Source: Carnegiea gigantea
Taxonomy: Eukaryota; Streptophyta; Magnoliopsida; Caryophyllales; Cactaceae
Assembly (NCBI GenBank): GCA_029747015.1
Contig: JAKOGI010001355.1
Span: 69,501-133,500 of the forward strand
Direction: 5' to 3'
Length of the DNA: 64,000 nucleotides
Part shown: positions 1-11,324 of the stretch, piece after piece
Numbering within the stretch: position 1 is the first letter of the stretch
How the letters are laid out: every line of letters starts with the position of its first letter
Program-made: the position numbers and the translations under genes
Notes under the pieces: generated by a model
What the model saw: only the letters and a program-made list of their open reading frames with translations
Database searches by the model: none
Told to the model about the DNA's origin: nothing

Positions 1-636
1 AACCTAAACCAGTCGAATTTTCATCAATTTGAACTTGATTTGATTCAAAAATTAACCCAATATGAATCTTGCATGTTTGCATCTGAATTCGTACTGCCTT
101 AATTTAATTTTTTTGGTTGTCTAATACATGATACTTAATGTTTGAACTAACTTAAGGAAATAAGAGAAATAATGATCGAAATTAATTTCCGCCAAACGCG
201 CATAGCTAGGCCTTTTTTTAAAAAAAAAAATAATGGAATTAACAACTGTGTAGGTGATTGTATGGCACATCTATGCTACATCACAGCAATTGCGTAGAGG
301 CGTTTTGATAATTAGAATCGGCCAAGCGGGGGAGGGGGTTATCATTCAACAATTATGGCCTAAACACGGCTACCTTTATGTTGGATAAGTTGAGATATAC
401 AGACATAGCGAGAATATAACCATTGATATCCATGTTTGCAGCTATAGATTAAAGCCGCGTGCTTAAACAAACAAGTGATTGAAAAGATAAGTGACGAATG
501 AATTTAAGCAAATAACGAGTATCATCAATTGAAAAGCAAGAGGGAGGAAAAACATGCTAAAACTCTCATGAGGCTTCTTAATTCTTAATATGATTTCATA
601 TTTTCTGGGGGTGGGGGCAAAAATGAATGACGATGA
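1..636. other. AT-rich sequence downstream of LBD13
   Basis: Non-coding in all frames as far as I can see. It presumably holds the LBD13 3'UTR at its right edge. I recognise no repeat. Confidence 0.5.
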
Positions 637-1137
637 TCAGTCAAAGAATGGAACAATATGATGAGTGGAGAGAGAAGGAAACCCAGGCGCGGTGGCAGAG
701 GGAGGAGGCGGCAGCGTATACAAGGAAGCAGTGGGAGAAGATGAAACGACGACTACAGAATTAGAGGCCGAAAGAGGAGGCGTAGCTGGGGGCGGTGGTG
801 GGGGGGCCTGCTGAGGCTGAGGTGACTGTAGCTGCTGAGGTAGAGCGGCAGAAGTGGTCAAAGAATTGTTATCATTATTGCTACTAGGAGGTGGAGGCGG
901 AGGCGGAGGAGGAGGAGGAGCGGTAGCCGCAGACAGGAGGGTATTAGCGGCAGCCTCTCGGTATTTGTGCTTCAAAATCTCAGCCCTAACTGCATGGAGC
1001 TCTGCTTGCAATGTCTGGACCTGTTGCTGTAGAGCAGAGATTGCCCCCATGCACCCGTATACTGGATCCCTTAATCTCACGTTCGCTTCATATACTAGAC
1101 TATTTGCTGCATCCGCCCTTTGACTCTCCGGTACTTC
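637..1137 (-). CDS. LBD13: LBD13-like exon 2
   Basis: The exon opens with EVPESQRADAANSLVYEANV after a CTGTAG acceptor, completing the GAS block. It continues with the coiled coil and the low-complexity Pro/Gln/Ser tail. Confidence 0.9.
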   Translation of the reverse strand, partial: EVPESQRADAANSLVYEANVRLRDPVYGCMGAISALQQQVQTLQAELHAVRAEILKHKYREAAANTLLSAATAPPPPPPPPPPPSSNNDNNSLTTSAALPQQLQSPQPQQAPPPPPPATPPLSASNSVVVVSSSPTASLYTLPPPPSATAPGFPSLSTHHIVPFFD

Positions 1138-1652
1138 CTACAGATTAGTTCAATTTACCAAGTAACAATATGATCATTATTTAATTTCTACTTTCACCCG
1201 CACACCATCAAAATTATGACGTTGGAAATTACTGGTATTCCTGATGAATACTAACCTATATATGCATATTAGATCAAAAAGAACCAACAAGAATAAAGTA
1301 GCTCGCGAGCCAGGGAAGCAGGTAGCATACATACCATGAGCATCTTGGAAACGTTGCTGGCACCGAAGACCTTGTGGACCGCGGCAAACTTGTGGGGTTC
1401 ATGAGGGGAGAAATAGGGGCAGAAAGGGCACTCCTCTGCACACCGTCTCCTGAGAAGCTTGCAAGCTGCGCATGGGGTGATGGTATTCAAGCTCGCTGCT
1501 GGTGGCCCCAACATGTGTCTCCTTCCCATGATCCCTTCCTTCTCCTTCTTATTGTTTTGATTATCAATATACCATGCCCGCCTTGCATCTATCTCTCTCT
1601 TTATCCTTTTCCCTATCTCATCCTCCTCCACTCGCCGTCTGCACCAATGCAT
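637..1652 (-). CDS. LBD13: LOB-domain (LBD) transcription factor, LBD13/LBD15 type, two exons
   Basis: Spliced CDS: exon 1 runs 1652 to 1335 and exon 2 runs 1137 to 637 with stop TGA at 637-639. The phase-0 intron has a GTATGT donor and a CTGTAG acceptor. The product is 272 residues from the ATG at 1652. The LOB domain is complete: the CX2CX6CX3C zinc motif uses C61, C64, C71 and C75, followed by the GAS block (PHEPHKFAAVHKVFGASN) and, in exon 2, the DPVYGCMGAI segment and a leucine-zipper-like coiled coil. The basic N-terminal stretch ending in the LNTITPCAACK signature is typical of the LBD13/15 subgroup. The C-terminal tail, with a polyproline run, a VVVVSSS patch and a terminal FFD, resembles LBD13 more than LBD15. 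LBD proteins bind DNA in the nucleus and control organ boundaries and lateral root or vascular development. The start is not certain, because an in-frame ATG at 1688 would add 12 residues. Confidence 0.92.
1335..1652 (-). CDS. LBD13: LBD13-like exon 1
   Basis: This exon codes for residues 1-106, ending in SKMLM directly before a GTATGT donor. It carries the zinc motif and most of the GAS block. Confidence 0.88.
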
Positions 1653-1960
1653 GATGTCAAAAGAGGGGAAAAAAATCCCCCAAAACAAAATTGAATCAGA
1701 TCAAAACCAAGTTATGTAGAATATACAGACAAACTCCAATAATAACAAGTAAAAATTGGAGATTAATTAATCGATCATTTGACCGAGTAGTTTTTAATTT
1801 AAGAATGGAGATCCAGCTAGCTAGCTGGGCACAGTTGTAGCTGTACTATTTTTATATTGTCATTCATCATCTTTGACTTTGAAAACTATGTGCTACATCT
1901 GATATTTTCACCTTTGTCTGGACATTCATATATGCCGTACGTATTATGTGGGAGCGCTGC

Positions 1961-2026
1961 AAGAAGAAGAAGAAGAAGAAGAAGAAGAAGAAGAAGAAGA
2001 AGAAGAAGAAGAAGAAGAAGAAGAAG
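1961..2026. repeat. (AAG)22 microsatellite upstream of LBD13
   Basis: A perfect AAG run followed by GGA triplets. On the gene strand it is (CTT)n, about 310 bases before the LBD13 start codon, so it may lie in the promoter or 5'UTR. The arginine-rich reading frame across it is an artefact of the repeat. Confidence 0.95.
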
Positions 2027-3032
2027 AGGAGGAGGAGAAACAAGTGGAGGAGGACAGGGTGAGTTCTTAAATGAAAGGCAGGAGAAGATTGGATTTGCTT
2101 AGACCAAATTAAATGAACAGTTGTGACCGTGTAATAAGAATAACAAGCACATTAGGGCCAAAAATCCATTTAAAGAATAGAGTAGAAGAAACGAAAGGAA
2201 ACCAAGGGGTAGAACCTTTTTTTTTTGGGGGGGGGGGTGTTAGGGATAAGATAGAGATGGAGTCACTGGTAACACAATTCAGTTTAATTAATTTTAATAA
2301 TATTGTATAATATGATGTTGCAGAGGTATTTATTTGAGACGTTTAGTGTATTTTCTGCAAACAATTTTTTTAATATATAGAATAATAATATTATGTAATA
2401 AGTACTAACATTAGCAACTAGCAAGCACAAACAAATGGTTTAAATTTGAGCTTAATTCAATTAATCTGGATTTGAGTTTATTTTAATCCATTGAAATTTT
2501 TTTTTGGCCAAAAAATATCGATTGAATTGTTTAAGTGATAAAAAATATTGATTGAATTGTTATGACGAAGAAAAATATTAGCTAAATAAAAGAATGTGGA
2601 GCATATATTTGGACTTGAGCTTATTTTAATTTTTCCAATTTGATAATCAAGTTTCGATTTCTAAAAATATTTTAATGACAAAAAATATCAATTGAATTAT
2701 TTATGCAATGAAAAATATCAATTAAATTATTGTGATGGATATAAATATTGACCAAATAAAGACCATTTTCAATTCTTTAGTAGGCTATAGATGGGTTGCT
2801 TGTGTCTCAAGGGTTTTTTTTGACTTTTTTTTTTGGTGAAAACTGAAAAGTACTTTATTAAAAAAATAGCCCCATGAAAGGGGCGGCAAAGTAGCAAACG
2901 AGGGAGGAGGGATCCCCAGACGGGGAAGGGGGGCGGTGCAAGTGCAATGCCAGCTCCTGTCCATGCTTGGCTCACGTGTGATTGCTTCATCCCTTCATCT
3001 TGAGTTTTTGACAGCCAACCTTCCTCGTGAAT

Positions 3033-3063
<31 letters not shown>

Positions 3064-3293
3064 GAAAGTGCCTTTCTTCTACTTGCATGTTACTATTTAC
3101 AAAGATTGCTTTCCTCGTTGGGGAAGGTCAGGGTGTAAAAACTCGATCTCATCAAATTGAAAGTCCTATTCTTTAATTTGATAAGATATAGCATTTAGAT
3201 TGTTAGAAGATTTTTCCTTGCTTGATGGGTTGCTATAACCAGCACATTATGCACACATTTTCTTGTTAGTTGATTCTTTTAATTTACACAATA

Positions 3294-3340
3294 TATATAC
3301 ACACACACACATATACACACACACATGCATGCATATATAT
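3294..3340. repeat. AC/AT microsatellite
   Basis: Alternating TA, then ACACAC and CATGCATGC tracts. Simple repeat with no coding content. Confidence 0.85.
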
Positions 3341-5179
3341 TCTAAACTTTGTAGGGTGCCATAAATTTAAAAGGTTTCAACATATACGCAGGGTCAAAAC
3401 TAGAGATATAATGAGGTTGACCCGAACTCGAGCCTAGCAGCTCGCTTGACTCGGTCAAATTAAAGTTCCACTCGGGTTCAGTGTCAAGCCTGTAGAGTTT
3501 AGGCTGGGCTCAAGCTCAAATGCATGTCACTTGGTTCTGCTTGATATTCTTCTTCTTATTTGTTTTTGTTGAAAAAACCTTCCAACACTACAATCCAAGT
3601 TAAATTATAGACTTCTATGTTGGACTAGAATTGGAACAAAATTTTCTTTATCTAAATTCCTAATGGTAAAATAACACTCTCCACAAAAATGCGTAAGTAA
3701 AAAAATGAGCTAATTGAGCTAAACAGTGTTACCAAGCAAAGCTGAGCCGTGTGACTCTTGGTTTGACCCGAGCTCCAACTGAAATATGACCGAGCCAAAC
3801 CGGACGATCCGACAACTCGCTCGGTTTTGTCACATTCTGAACTTTCACGCAGAAATATCTGTGACTCTCATTTTCTTCATTATAGGTTTTTTTTTTTTTT
3901 TCCTTTTTTTGGAAGGCCGGGAATGAAAACGCAATAAAAGTATGCACGTACCTTGCTTGAAATTGAAGTAAAAATAATGTTATACTTATTTTGGGGGAGG
4001 GGGTTTGGAATATCCCTGTGAGACATCTTGTTTGACCCGTAATTTGAGGCTAAGAAAGCGCTTAGTTGTTTCATTTTAAAGTAGAGGTTTCCATCTTGAA
4101 AATTAACTACTTTCAGAATGTTTAATTAAATAAAAAGGGGTGATGGGTCAGATTGTTTGGCCTTGAGGGAGGAGAGAACTGAACTAATTAATTTGTGATT
4201 ACAGTCCCACTAAATAACTATTAATTGCAATTAATGAAAGTTTACCAGCCACCATGTGAGATGACCTTATCAATCCCAATCCCCACTGCACCTATGGTAG
4301 AAATTTACTAGGATGTATACATAAATGCATTAATCAAGTAAATGATTTCTTTGTGTTTGGTGAATGCCACTGATAGTGGTGGGTTATCAAGCAACTTTGC
4401 AATTGTCAACTTTGAGAGAAAGAGTCAGACAGAAGCGCGACCTTTCTTTTGGTGGTCAAAACAAGTGTGACTTTTAATTCTCCTAAGTCTTAACTGGTGC
4501 TAAATTCTAAGCAAGTGAAGATTAAGATAGTGCCCTAGATAACTCCTAAATTGTCAGCCCATTGGATTTCAATTCTATGAAATAGAAGGTTCATGGGTGC
4601 CCAACTTATCATGTGAAAATAAAAAAAATAAAAAAACTTATATATCTTGGATCCTTGATCAGTCATCACATGCCACCATATGTGTGGCTGTCAAATGTCC
4701 TAGGATGAACTTATTGACCGACCCGCCGCCATGCTACAAAAATTGTTACATATGCTAGTAGGGCATTATCGTTGGAGAAGCTTTAAGTTTTTGCTTTTAG
4801 AGGCTATGCCAATAGAAATATTTCGGTTGGTTTCATTGTGGAAATTCCTTCCATCAGTATAACCTTTCCCAACAAAAAAATACATTCTGTTGTGATTGTT
4901 GAACAATGCCAATATAGAAAACTATGTATTGACATTAGCTATTCCAACATTTCTTTTCTATTGGCAAAATGTGTTAGGTTATAATTGCAAAATAATGCCA
5001 ACAAAAATTTACTATTGACACTTTCGTTCCTTTTCAAAAGATCATCCATTTTAACACTGTTGCACATCAAGCACGCTTAACGATATAGTTTTTTAGAATA
5101 TACTTCTCTAAGGAATAAATAATGGTTTTCTGTTATAATTTGTAAAATGAAAATTTTAAAACTTATCAATAATTGGCTG

Positions 5180-5505
5180 TCTGCTTATTTATTTATGTTA
5201 GCAAAGATATATACCAACAGCTTTTTTGAAGAGCTTTTTGAATCAAAATTAGCCGTTTGACCAAGTAAAAAAGTTAATCTGGGTGTTTGGTCAAAGAGCT
5301 TTTTGGATCGAAAAAGCTAATTTGAAAAAGCTAATTCAAGGAGTTTTTTGGAAGAACTTTTTGAAGAATTAGATTTTTGTCTCACAACTTTATCAGAAAT
5401 AGCTAATTTTACCAACAGTTTTTCAACAAATAACTAATTCAAATAATTAATACAAGCAGCTAATTCAAATAGGTAACAACTAACAGCTGTTTGCCAAATA
5501 GGACC
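5180..5505. mobile_element. MITE-like element with 'GTTTGGTCAAA' / 'TTTGCCAAATAGGACC' ends
   Basis: The core starts at GGGTGTTTGGTCAAAGAG near 5280 and ends at GTTTGCCAAATAGGACC near 5505, giving imperfect terminal inverted repeats. The inside repeats 'agctaattcaaa' and 'gagctttttgaa' words. Related sequence lies at about 43465-43775 and may begin again at the right window edge. I see no clear target-site duplication, so the superfamily is open. Confidence 0.5.
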
Positions 5506-6831
5506 AAATTGAAAAGTGCTAACAGAATTTTGGGTTGGAAATATCTTCTATTAGATTTGGTACTTACGATCCCAACGATATTTAAATTGGCATTATCGCG
5601 TCATTGCAAAGAATATTATATTTGTTGGCATATTGTTAGCATTGTTTCTTATTACAAATAGTATGTTTTTTCATTGGTAAAATTCTGCTGAGATCCCACT
5701 TTGTAGGGCATTTTTTCAATGTTACGCCAGAAATATTGTCACACTTCGCCGAAATGGCGATAAGATGGCCAAAAGAGATATATGGTCGTTGACAAGGTTA
5801 TAATTAAGGATTTCCCTATAGTTCCCTCTTTTATTCTAGGGTGTAGCCCCCGGAAAACAATGACTAGCAAGCAAGGTAGAGTGAGAGGTTTCACCGGTAA
5901 ACAGAGAACCTGCATTCCTGCTGCAATCAGTAGCTAGGGGGTGGCATGGCTGCGGTTGTTTCCAACGAGCTGGGTTATGCGTGGCTGGGGGATGGTGGGG
6001 GTAAGGGAATTTTCGTATAACGAAGTAGTAGAATTCAACGGCAAGGATCTTTGTCATTTCTCACCGTAATTCTCATTCCTACATTGTGTGTGGTGGCCGG
6101 TGGATGTGTATGTGTGTGCGTGTATTCTCTCCCTCTCCCCCTCTGTGTGTATGCATTGGCTTACAATAATAAACAACGTAGTTTCAATCAAATATCTGGA
6201 AGCTTTCAGTGGCATTATTTCAATGAGAGATCCCATTAACGAAGAAAAGAGAAATGTATTATTTCTTCAATGCGCCATCATCATATGGCCATGTGTGCAC
6301 ATCCCTTAATACTCTTTCCACATACAAAAGGGAAAAAAAAAAAGGAATATTTAATCACAAAGACATTGAGTAGTTCATAATCCAGGTGACAGTGCATGCA
6401 AAAATCCGGCTAGATTTAGAGAAATTTTAATGTTGACAAACCACAACCTAATGATTATGCTAAGCTATCCAAAAAAAGAAAAAAAATAATAGAGGAAGCA
6501 TTAACGACGATTTTTTTATCAAATTTTACACGAAAAAGAGGGAAATTATTAGCCCTCCATAAAGAGATTCTTTGGGTAATTAATATAAGAGAGTAGATGT
6601 GGAAACCAAAGACAATGGGGGTTCAGATTGGAGGGTGCGAGGGGTTTTTTGATCGAACAATATACCAAGGCTCTAAGGAGGGCCAAAGATGGAGGTATTA
6701 TGCTTCTAAGCAAAAGTATGCATGTGTTTTCAGTCTGCATATTAGAATTAAGCAAGTTAATTACAAAGCCACAACAGTAATACTAGCAATATCAGCAGCA
6801 TGACGTGAGGCGGGGAAGGAACAACGTCTGC

Positions 6832-8262
6832 CTACTCTATTGGGGGGGCTCGGGTGTTTGTGTGTGATTGAGGTTCATGACACTCATTGGCGCCATCATA
6901 GACCAAACTGCAGAGCTGCGGCCTCACCTTGTTCTTCCAAATTTCATCGTGTTGGTAAGATGCGGAATGGTCATACCCCTTTTTCTTGACCTCCACGATT
7001 ACCAGCTGCTTTGTGAGGGGTCTAATGTCCACCTTGGCGACCATGTTCCCATTTGGCTCTTCCAACTCCACACCACCATAATATTCCTTGTTCCACTTGA
7101 GGATCACCCTCGTTCTCACATTCTCTGCCTCCCCTTTGATTGCCTCCCTAATTCTCTCAATGATTTTATCCACAGGCTCTGCCGATAAGAACCTCTCTGC
7201 GTTCACGTCCGCCATGGGGTTCAAGGACTCCCGGAACAAGCCAGACAAGTCGAGGCCAGAGGAGTAGGAGATCAAATGGAAGGCATTCAAAGGAGAAAGA
7301 GAAGGAGAAGATGGAGATGAAGATGAAGTGGCGGAGATGCGAGAGGTCATCAGCCGCTCCTGCTGCAAGCACTCCTCTTTATCATCATGATAATTGACAT
7401 TTTGGTGATGATGACAGATATTATCGAGGACGGCAAAGGTGCCACCTTCGGTGAACCAGGGGTCCCGAAGGATGGCATTGACGGTGATGCGGATATTGGG
7501 ATCTGTATGGAGGAGGCGAGAAAGGAAGCGCTTGAGGTCGGAGGACATCCATTTGGGGCACTTGTACTCTCCCCGGTAGATCTTCCTGTACATGGCCATG
7601 AGGTTAGGGTGGTGGAAGGGCAGGTAGCCAGCGGTGAGCACATAGAGTATGACCCCGCAAGACCAAACATCAACCTTGGACCCCTCGTATCCCTTCTTGG
7701 CTAGGATCTCTGGAGCCACGTATGCTGGGGTTCCGCAAAGGGTGTGCAGGAGCCCCGTTGTCGTTGTTGTTGTTGGGATGTCGGCGTCATTGACCATCGC
7801 GCTGAGCCCGAAGTCTGACACCTTGAGGTCTCCATTTTCATCCACCAGCAGGTTCTCTGGCTTGAGATCACGGTGGTATATCCCCTGGCTATGGCAGTAA
7901 CCTACTGCCGATATGAGCTGACGGAAGTACTTGCGGGCCAGATCCTCGGAAAAACGTCCCTTGGCCACCTTCGCGAACAGCTCCCCTCCCTTGACGTACT
8001 CCATCGCGAAGTAGATCTTGGACTTAGATGCCATCACCTCATAGAGTTGGACAATATTTGGGTGGCGAAGGCGGCTCATGATGCGGATCTCCCTCTTTAT
8101 GTTGTTCATGAAGCTCGTCCCTGTTATCTTATTCTTGTTGATCACCTTGATTGCCACACTCTGCCCATTTCTGATGTTCCTGGCATAGTATACCTTTGCA
8201 AAAGCCCCGCATCCAAGCAGCCGCCCCATCTCATATTTCCCGAACAACGCTCCCTTCTCCAT
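6832..8262 (-). CDS. CIPK11: CBL-interacting protein kinase (SnRK3), CIPK11/CIPK14 type
   Basis: Intronless, 476 residues. The serine/threonine kinase domain fills residues 10 to about 275: glycine loop [11 protein letters not shown] lysine K39, catalytic HRDLKPEN (H130-N137), DFG at 150-152 and the activation segment ending GTPAYVAPE. The NAF motif that binds CBL calcium sensors begins at N326 ([18 protein letters not shown]), followed by a PPI-like region that would bind PP2C phosphatases. [10 protein letters not shown] and [13 protein letters not shown] match CIPK11 best from memory. These kinases relay calcium signals to transporters and proton pumps at membranes. Lack of introns fits the intronless CIPK clade. 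Oddities: a TTTTTT insertion in the activation loop, and Y instead of the usual F before HRD. CIPK14 is the main alternative name. Confidence 0.95.
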   Translation of the reverse strand: MEKGALFGKYEMGRLLGCGAFAKVYYARNIRNGQSVAIKVINKNKITGTSFMNNIKREIRIMSRLRHPNIVQLYEVMASKSKIYFAMEYVKGGELFAKVAKGRFSEDLARKYFRQLISAVGYCHSQGIYHRDLKPENLLVDENGDLKVSDFGLSAMVNDADIPTTTTTTGLLHTLCGTPAYVAPEILAKKGYEGSKVDVWSCGVILYVLTAGYLPFHHPNLMAMYRKIYRGEYKCPKWMSSDLKRFLSRLLHTDPNIRITVNAILRDPWFTEGGTFAVLDNICHHHQNVNYHDDKEECLQQERLMTSRISATSSSSPSSPSLSPLNAFHLISYSSGLDLSGLFRESLNPMADVNAERFLSAEPVDKIIERIREAIKGEAENVRTRVILKWNKEYYGGVELEEPNGNMVAKVDIRPLTKQLVIVEVKKKGYDHSASYQHDEIWKNKVRPQLCSLVYDGANECHEPQSHTNTRAPPIE

Positions 8263-8808
8263 TCTTCTGGTATCAATTCAGATCAACCCTTTTCTTGTTT
8301 TTCTTTCCCAATACATGCGATTACAATTTAGCAATTGTCAATCTCAGCGCACATGTCCGATCTCTGGATTCTGATGACCAGACCAGAGATCGAACAATCA
8401 GCTGAGGAGACGATTCGGACACAGCTGAAAGCGAGGCTTCGATCAAACAACAAAGATGATGAGTGGACTTGGTTCAATGTTTTCCTCTTTTTTTTTTTTT
8501 TTTTTTTGGATCGTAGAACACGCTATACTGGTTGGAAAATGAAATGCTGATCAATTTGCTTTGAAAGGAGTTTGGTCGTTGTCCTTTTAAGAAAGGCGGA
8601 GATTAAAAATAGGCCTTTCTAAGCTAGAAACAGGAAATGTTCTCTCTCCTCTCTTACTACAATGCATAATAGACGGAGCCGCTCTTCTCCCTTCAATTAT
8701 GTGGAGGGGCCCCATCTAAGCGATCCAGTTGAGAAACACACCATGATTTTACGTTCCAAATTCAAATCCAAATCCAATTCCAATCGAATAAATATTGAAG
8801 TCACTTAA
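8263..8808. promoter_or_regulatory. Upstream region of the CIPK gene
   Basis: This should contain the 5'UTR and promoter of the kinase gene. A 20-base T run near 8490 (an A tract on the gene strand) is the only distinct element. I cannot place a TATA box with confidence. Confidence 0.35.
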
Positions 8809-9180
8809 TGTTAAGTTTTATATATCAATTAGACTTTCAACAAATAAGTTACGTACACAAGCTCAAATGAGGTTTCAATGCAAAACTGATTGGCAATGGA
8901 TCAAGTAATTCATAGGCTTATACACATGATCAAACCCTTTAATTTTACCAATGTGGGACAACACCCACTTTCATACTCCAACACGCCTCCTCATATGAGC
9001 TACTAACAAGGCTCAAGACGTGCACACAATTTTAATCAAATGGGAACGGTGGAAAATCAAGACCGAGCAACCCGCTCTGATACCATGTTAAGTTTTATAT
9101 CAATTAGGGTTTCAACAAACGAGTTATGTATATAAGTTCAAATGAGGTTCCAACCCAAAACTAATTGCCATGGGATTGCC
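8809..9180 (-). mobile_element. TRIM (small non-autonomous LTR retrotransposon)
   Basis: Direct repeats at 8809-8963 and 9086 to about 9178 share most of their bases and begin TGTTAAGTTTTATAT on the plus strand. Beside the second repeat, 9073-9085 reads on the minus strand as TGGTATCAGAGCG, the primer-binding site for initiator tRNA-Met. The complete LTR reads TGTTGTCCCACATTGG to AACTTAACA on the minus strand and follows a purine-rich tract. Only about 120 bases lie between the LTRs and there is no coding capacity, as in TRIMs. The 5' LTR is cut short on its outer side. Confidence 0.75.
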
Positions 9181-9606
9181 TATTTGTAAAGCTCTTCATC
9201 TTGCACTGGTTGCTTGATTACAGAGTTTTGATGTAAGAATGAAATCATTGTAAGGTAATTGTTGGCAGATGGTTCATGTCTTGTTGAAATCAAAAACTGC
9301 ACAGTTCAACATTTGTTGCACTCAATATTTACTTTTTATGATAGGGAAAAGTATCAATAATCTTTGTTTGTGCCTGTGTTGGGAGCTAGGTATGTAATCC
9401 ATCACTTTTAGCTCTGCCGTTTTGTGTAATATAGCCTGCTCAACAAGACTTTAGATCCGTGCTCTGCCTCTATATACATAAATATTAAGTGTTTTTTTAA
9501 AAAATCTTTTTATGGCTAATACACATGGCACCTTTCCTTCTTACTGTGGATCTGTTGACTGCATCAAGAAATAGAAAGGGGTTCCTTTTGATGCCATCAT
9601 TTTGAA

Positions 9607-9667
<61 letters not shown>

Positions 9668-11207
9668 AAAAGGGACTAGAAGCCTTCCAACGTTTGCATA
9701 TTGTAAGTTATATATACATTAACCGCAATCCATAACTTGTGTTGGCTTCTTTATTACGTTTGTATTGCTCTGTTAGTTAAGTTGTGCTATTGTCAAGACC
9801 AACAAGAATCATATATTTTTTTTTTCTTTAGCCAATATGTACTCCATTTCATGCTAGATTAGTGTGCAAGAACCAATGAATATACTTAATGATTAATAAT
9901 TATCTCATGGACATCTAAAATTGCAAAATGACATGTATTAATCGCATTTCTCTAATCATGTAGCTTATTAACATTTTACTCCTCGTTCTCTTAGTTTATG
10001 AGTTACCTCAATTATATTTGTTCACAGTTTAAGTTTTGTTATTTATGTCCTCACAGGATTTTGTTGTATTATTCAGGAGGGAGGAATGCAAATAGATAAA
10101 AAGCTTGGCTAATGTAAAACCTTTATGACAAAAAGCTGAAAAGAAAAATAAACAGCCCACACAGGGACTGGTTGAGGCATCAACTTCAGTTACAAATTAT
10201 CAGATTGCTGAGCAAACACAAATACATGGAGATGATGATCAATACCCTGAAATGCTCATTCCATTGCAACAGAACGAAAAACGCTCTACTCAAATGAATA
10301 ATGGTCAAAAATTACCTCCTCTCAGTAGCTACTATAAAGCAACAACAGTGTAACTTGAACTAGTCAAGCGGCACAAGAAAACAAAGGCAAACTAGGATAA
10401 TTAACAATGATGCGACTGTAACATTATATAATGAAAATTACACATTCAATGTCATTAAATTTACAATAATGGCACATTCATTATCAACTAATGTTTTAGT
10501 GATAATAACCAATCTTTTACAACTATTTAACATTGTTAGCAGCTAAAACTATAACACGTTACAAAGTACAAGCTTACCCGCGATCGCCCAAGTGAATTAA
10601 AATGGGAACAAGTCTTGATTAGCACCCCACCTGTTACGGTGTTACCCCTTATGTAATCATGGATCTTTTGTGATCGAAAAAAGAAAAAATAATGGATCTT
10701 TCATCTTTCATCGAAACAAAATGAGCCTCGCATTCAAATCCCAAAAGAAAATTCCATTTAAGCCTGTCTTTGGACATACGAACCATGAAAATGAATTACC
10801 AATCTTTCCTATTTTGATGTACATCAGCTGATACTAGGAATTGAATTGGAGTAATGGAGTAATCGGTCATAAATCCATAATGCAATCCTAATTTTACAGT
10901 AAATTGGAAAATTTTAAAAAGAAACCAGAGTGAAGAGAAGTATCTGTGATGCACATATGCAACATGACTAGTTCACTTCGGGGTAAAATTGAACCCCAAC
11001 ACAACATATTTATCGTTCCCCAACTTCTATCAGAATACTAATATAACCAAAATTGCCCCGAAGAGATATTCTCTGCTCGTCACAGATGACGTGGTTAACT
11101 GCAAGAGTGAGCTCAATCCTTCATTGCAGGTGCGCCCCTCCAGTGACATCTTCATCATCGGAATATTTCATAGAAAAAATGGATGTAGCAACTGCGCAAA
11201 GATATGT
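9181..11207. other. Spacer between CIPK and the UXT last exon
   Basis: AT-rich, with no credible coding region. It includes the (TA)27 tract. The right edge must carry the UXT 3'UTR and polyadenylation site, whose exact place I cannot fix. Confidence 0.5.
9611..9664. repeat. (AT)27 microsatellite
   Basis: A perfect AT dinucleotide run. Likely to vary in length between individuals. Confidence 0.95.
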
Positions 11208-11324
11208 TTAAGCCTGCCGGTCCTTGCTCAAATTCCAAGCAGAGGGTTTTCCCACCACACCATCTGACAAGAGCCCCCCTCCACCTTCCACATTGATTAG
11301 AGGATCTGAACTATTTTCATGGGC
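11208..11324 (-). CDS. UXT2: UXT exon 7 (C-terminal tail)
   Basis: Residues 316-353: [17 protein letters not shown] to SKDRQA and TAA. It follows a TCACAG acceptor in phase 0. The acidic DPL-containing cytosolic tail resembles the UXT2 C-terminus. Identified from sequence alone, 7.7 kb from exon 6; a transcript would settle it. Confidence 0.8.
   Translation of the reverse strand, partial: AHENSSDPLINVEGGGGLLSDGVVGKPSAWNLSKDRQA

Larger units (their letters stand above)
2027..6831. other. Spacer between LBD13 and the CIPK gene
   Basis: An AT-rich stretch with no credible gene. It holds T10G11 at 2217-2237, C18A10 at 3033-3060, an AC/AT microsatellite at 3294-3340, a MITE-like element at 5180-5505, and a region at 4730-5060 and 5555-5790 with recurring 'ttggcat/atgccaa' words that may be an older transposon split by the MITE. 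The CIPK 3'UTR should lie just left of 6832. Confidence 0.55.

Noticed and set aside
854..1123. Glycine-rich plus-strand frame over LBD13
   Set aside because: It is the antisense of the polyproline tail and GAS block of the real minus-strand gene.
1857..2102. Poly-arginine frame
   Set aside because: Pure translation of the (AAG) microsatellite.
4730..5790. Possible CACTA-type transposon
   Set aside because: CTACAAAAATTG and TTTGTAGGGC could be worn CACTA ends, but I see no clear 3-base TSD or subterminal array.
6868..8331. Several plus-strand and alternative-frame ORFs across the kinase gene
   Set aside because: Shadows of the CIPK frame, with no domain of their own.
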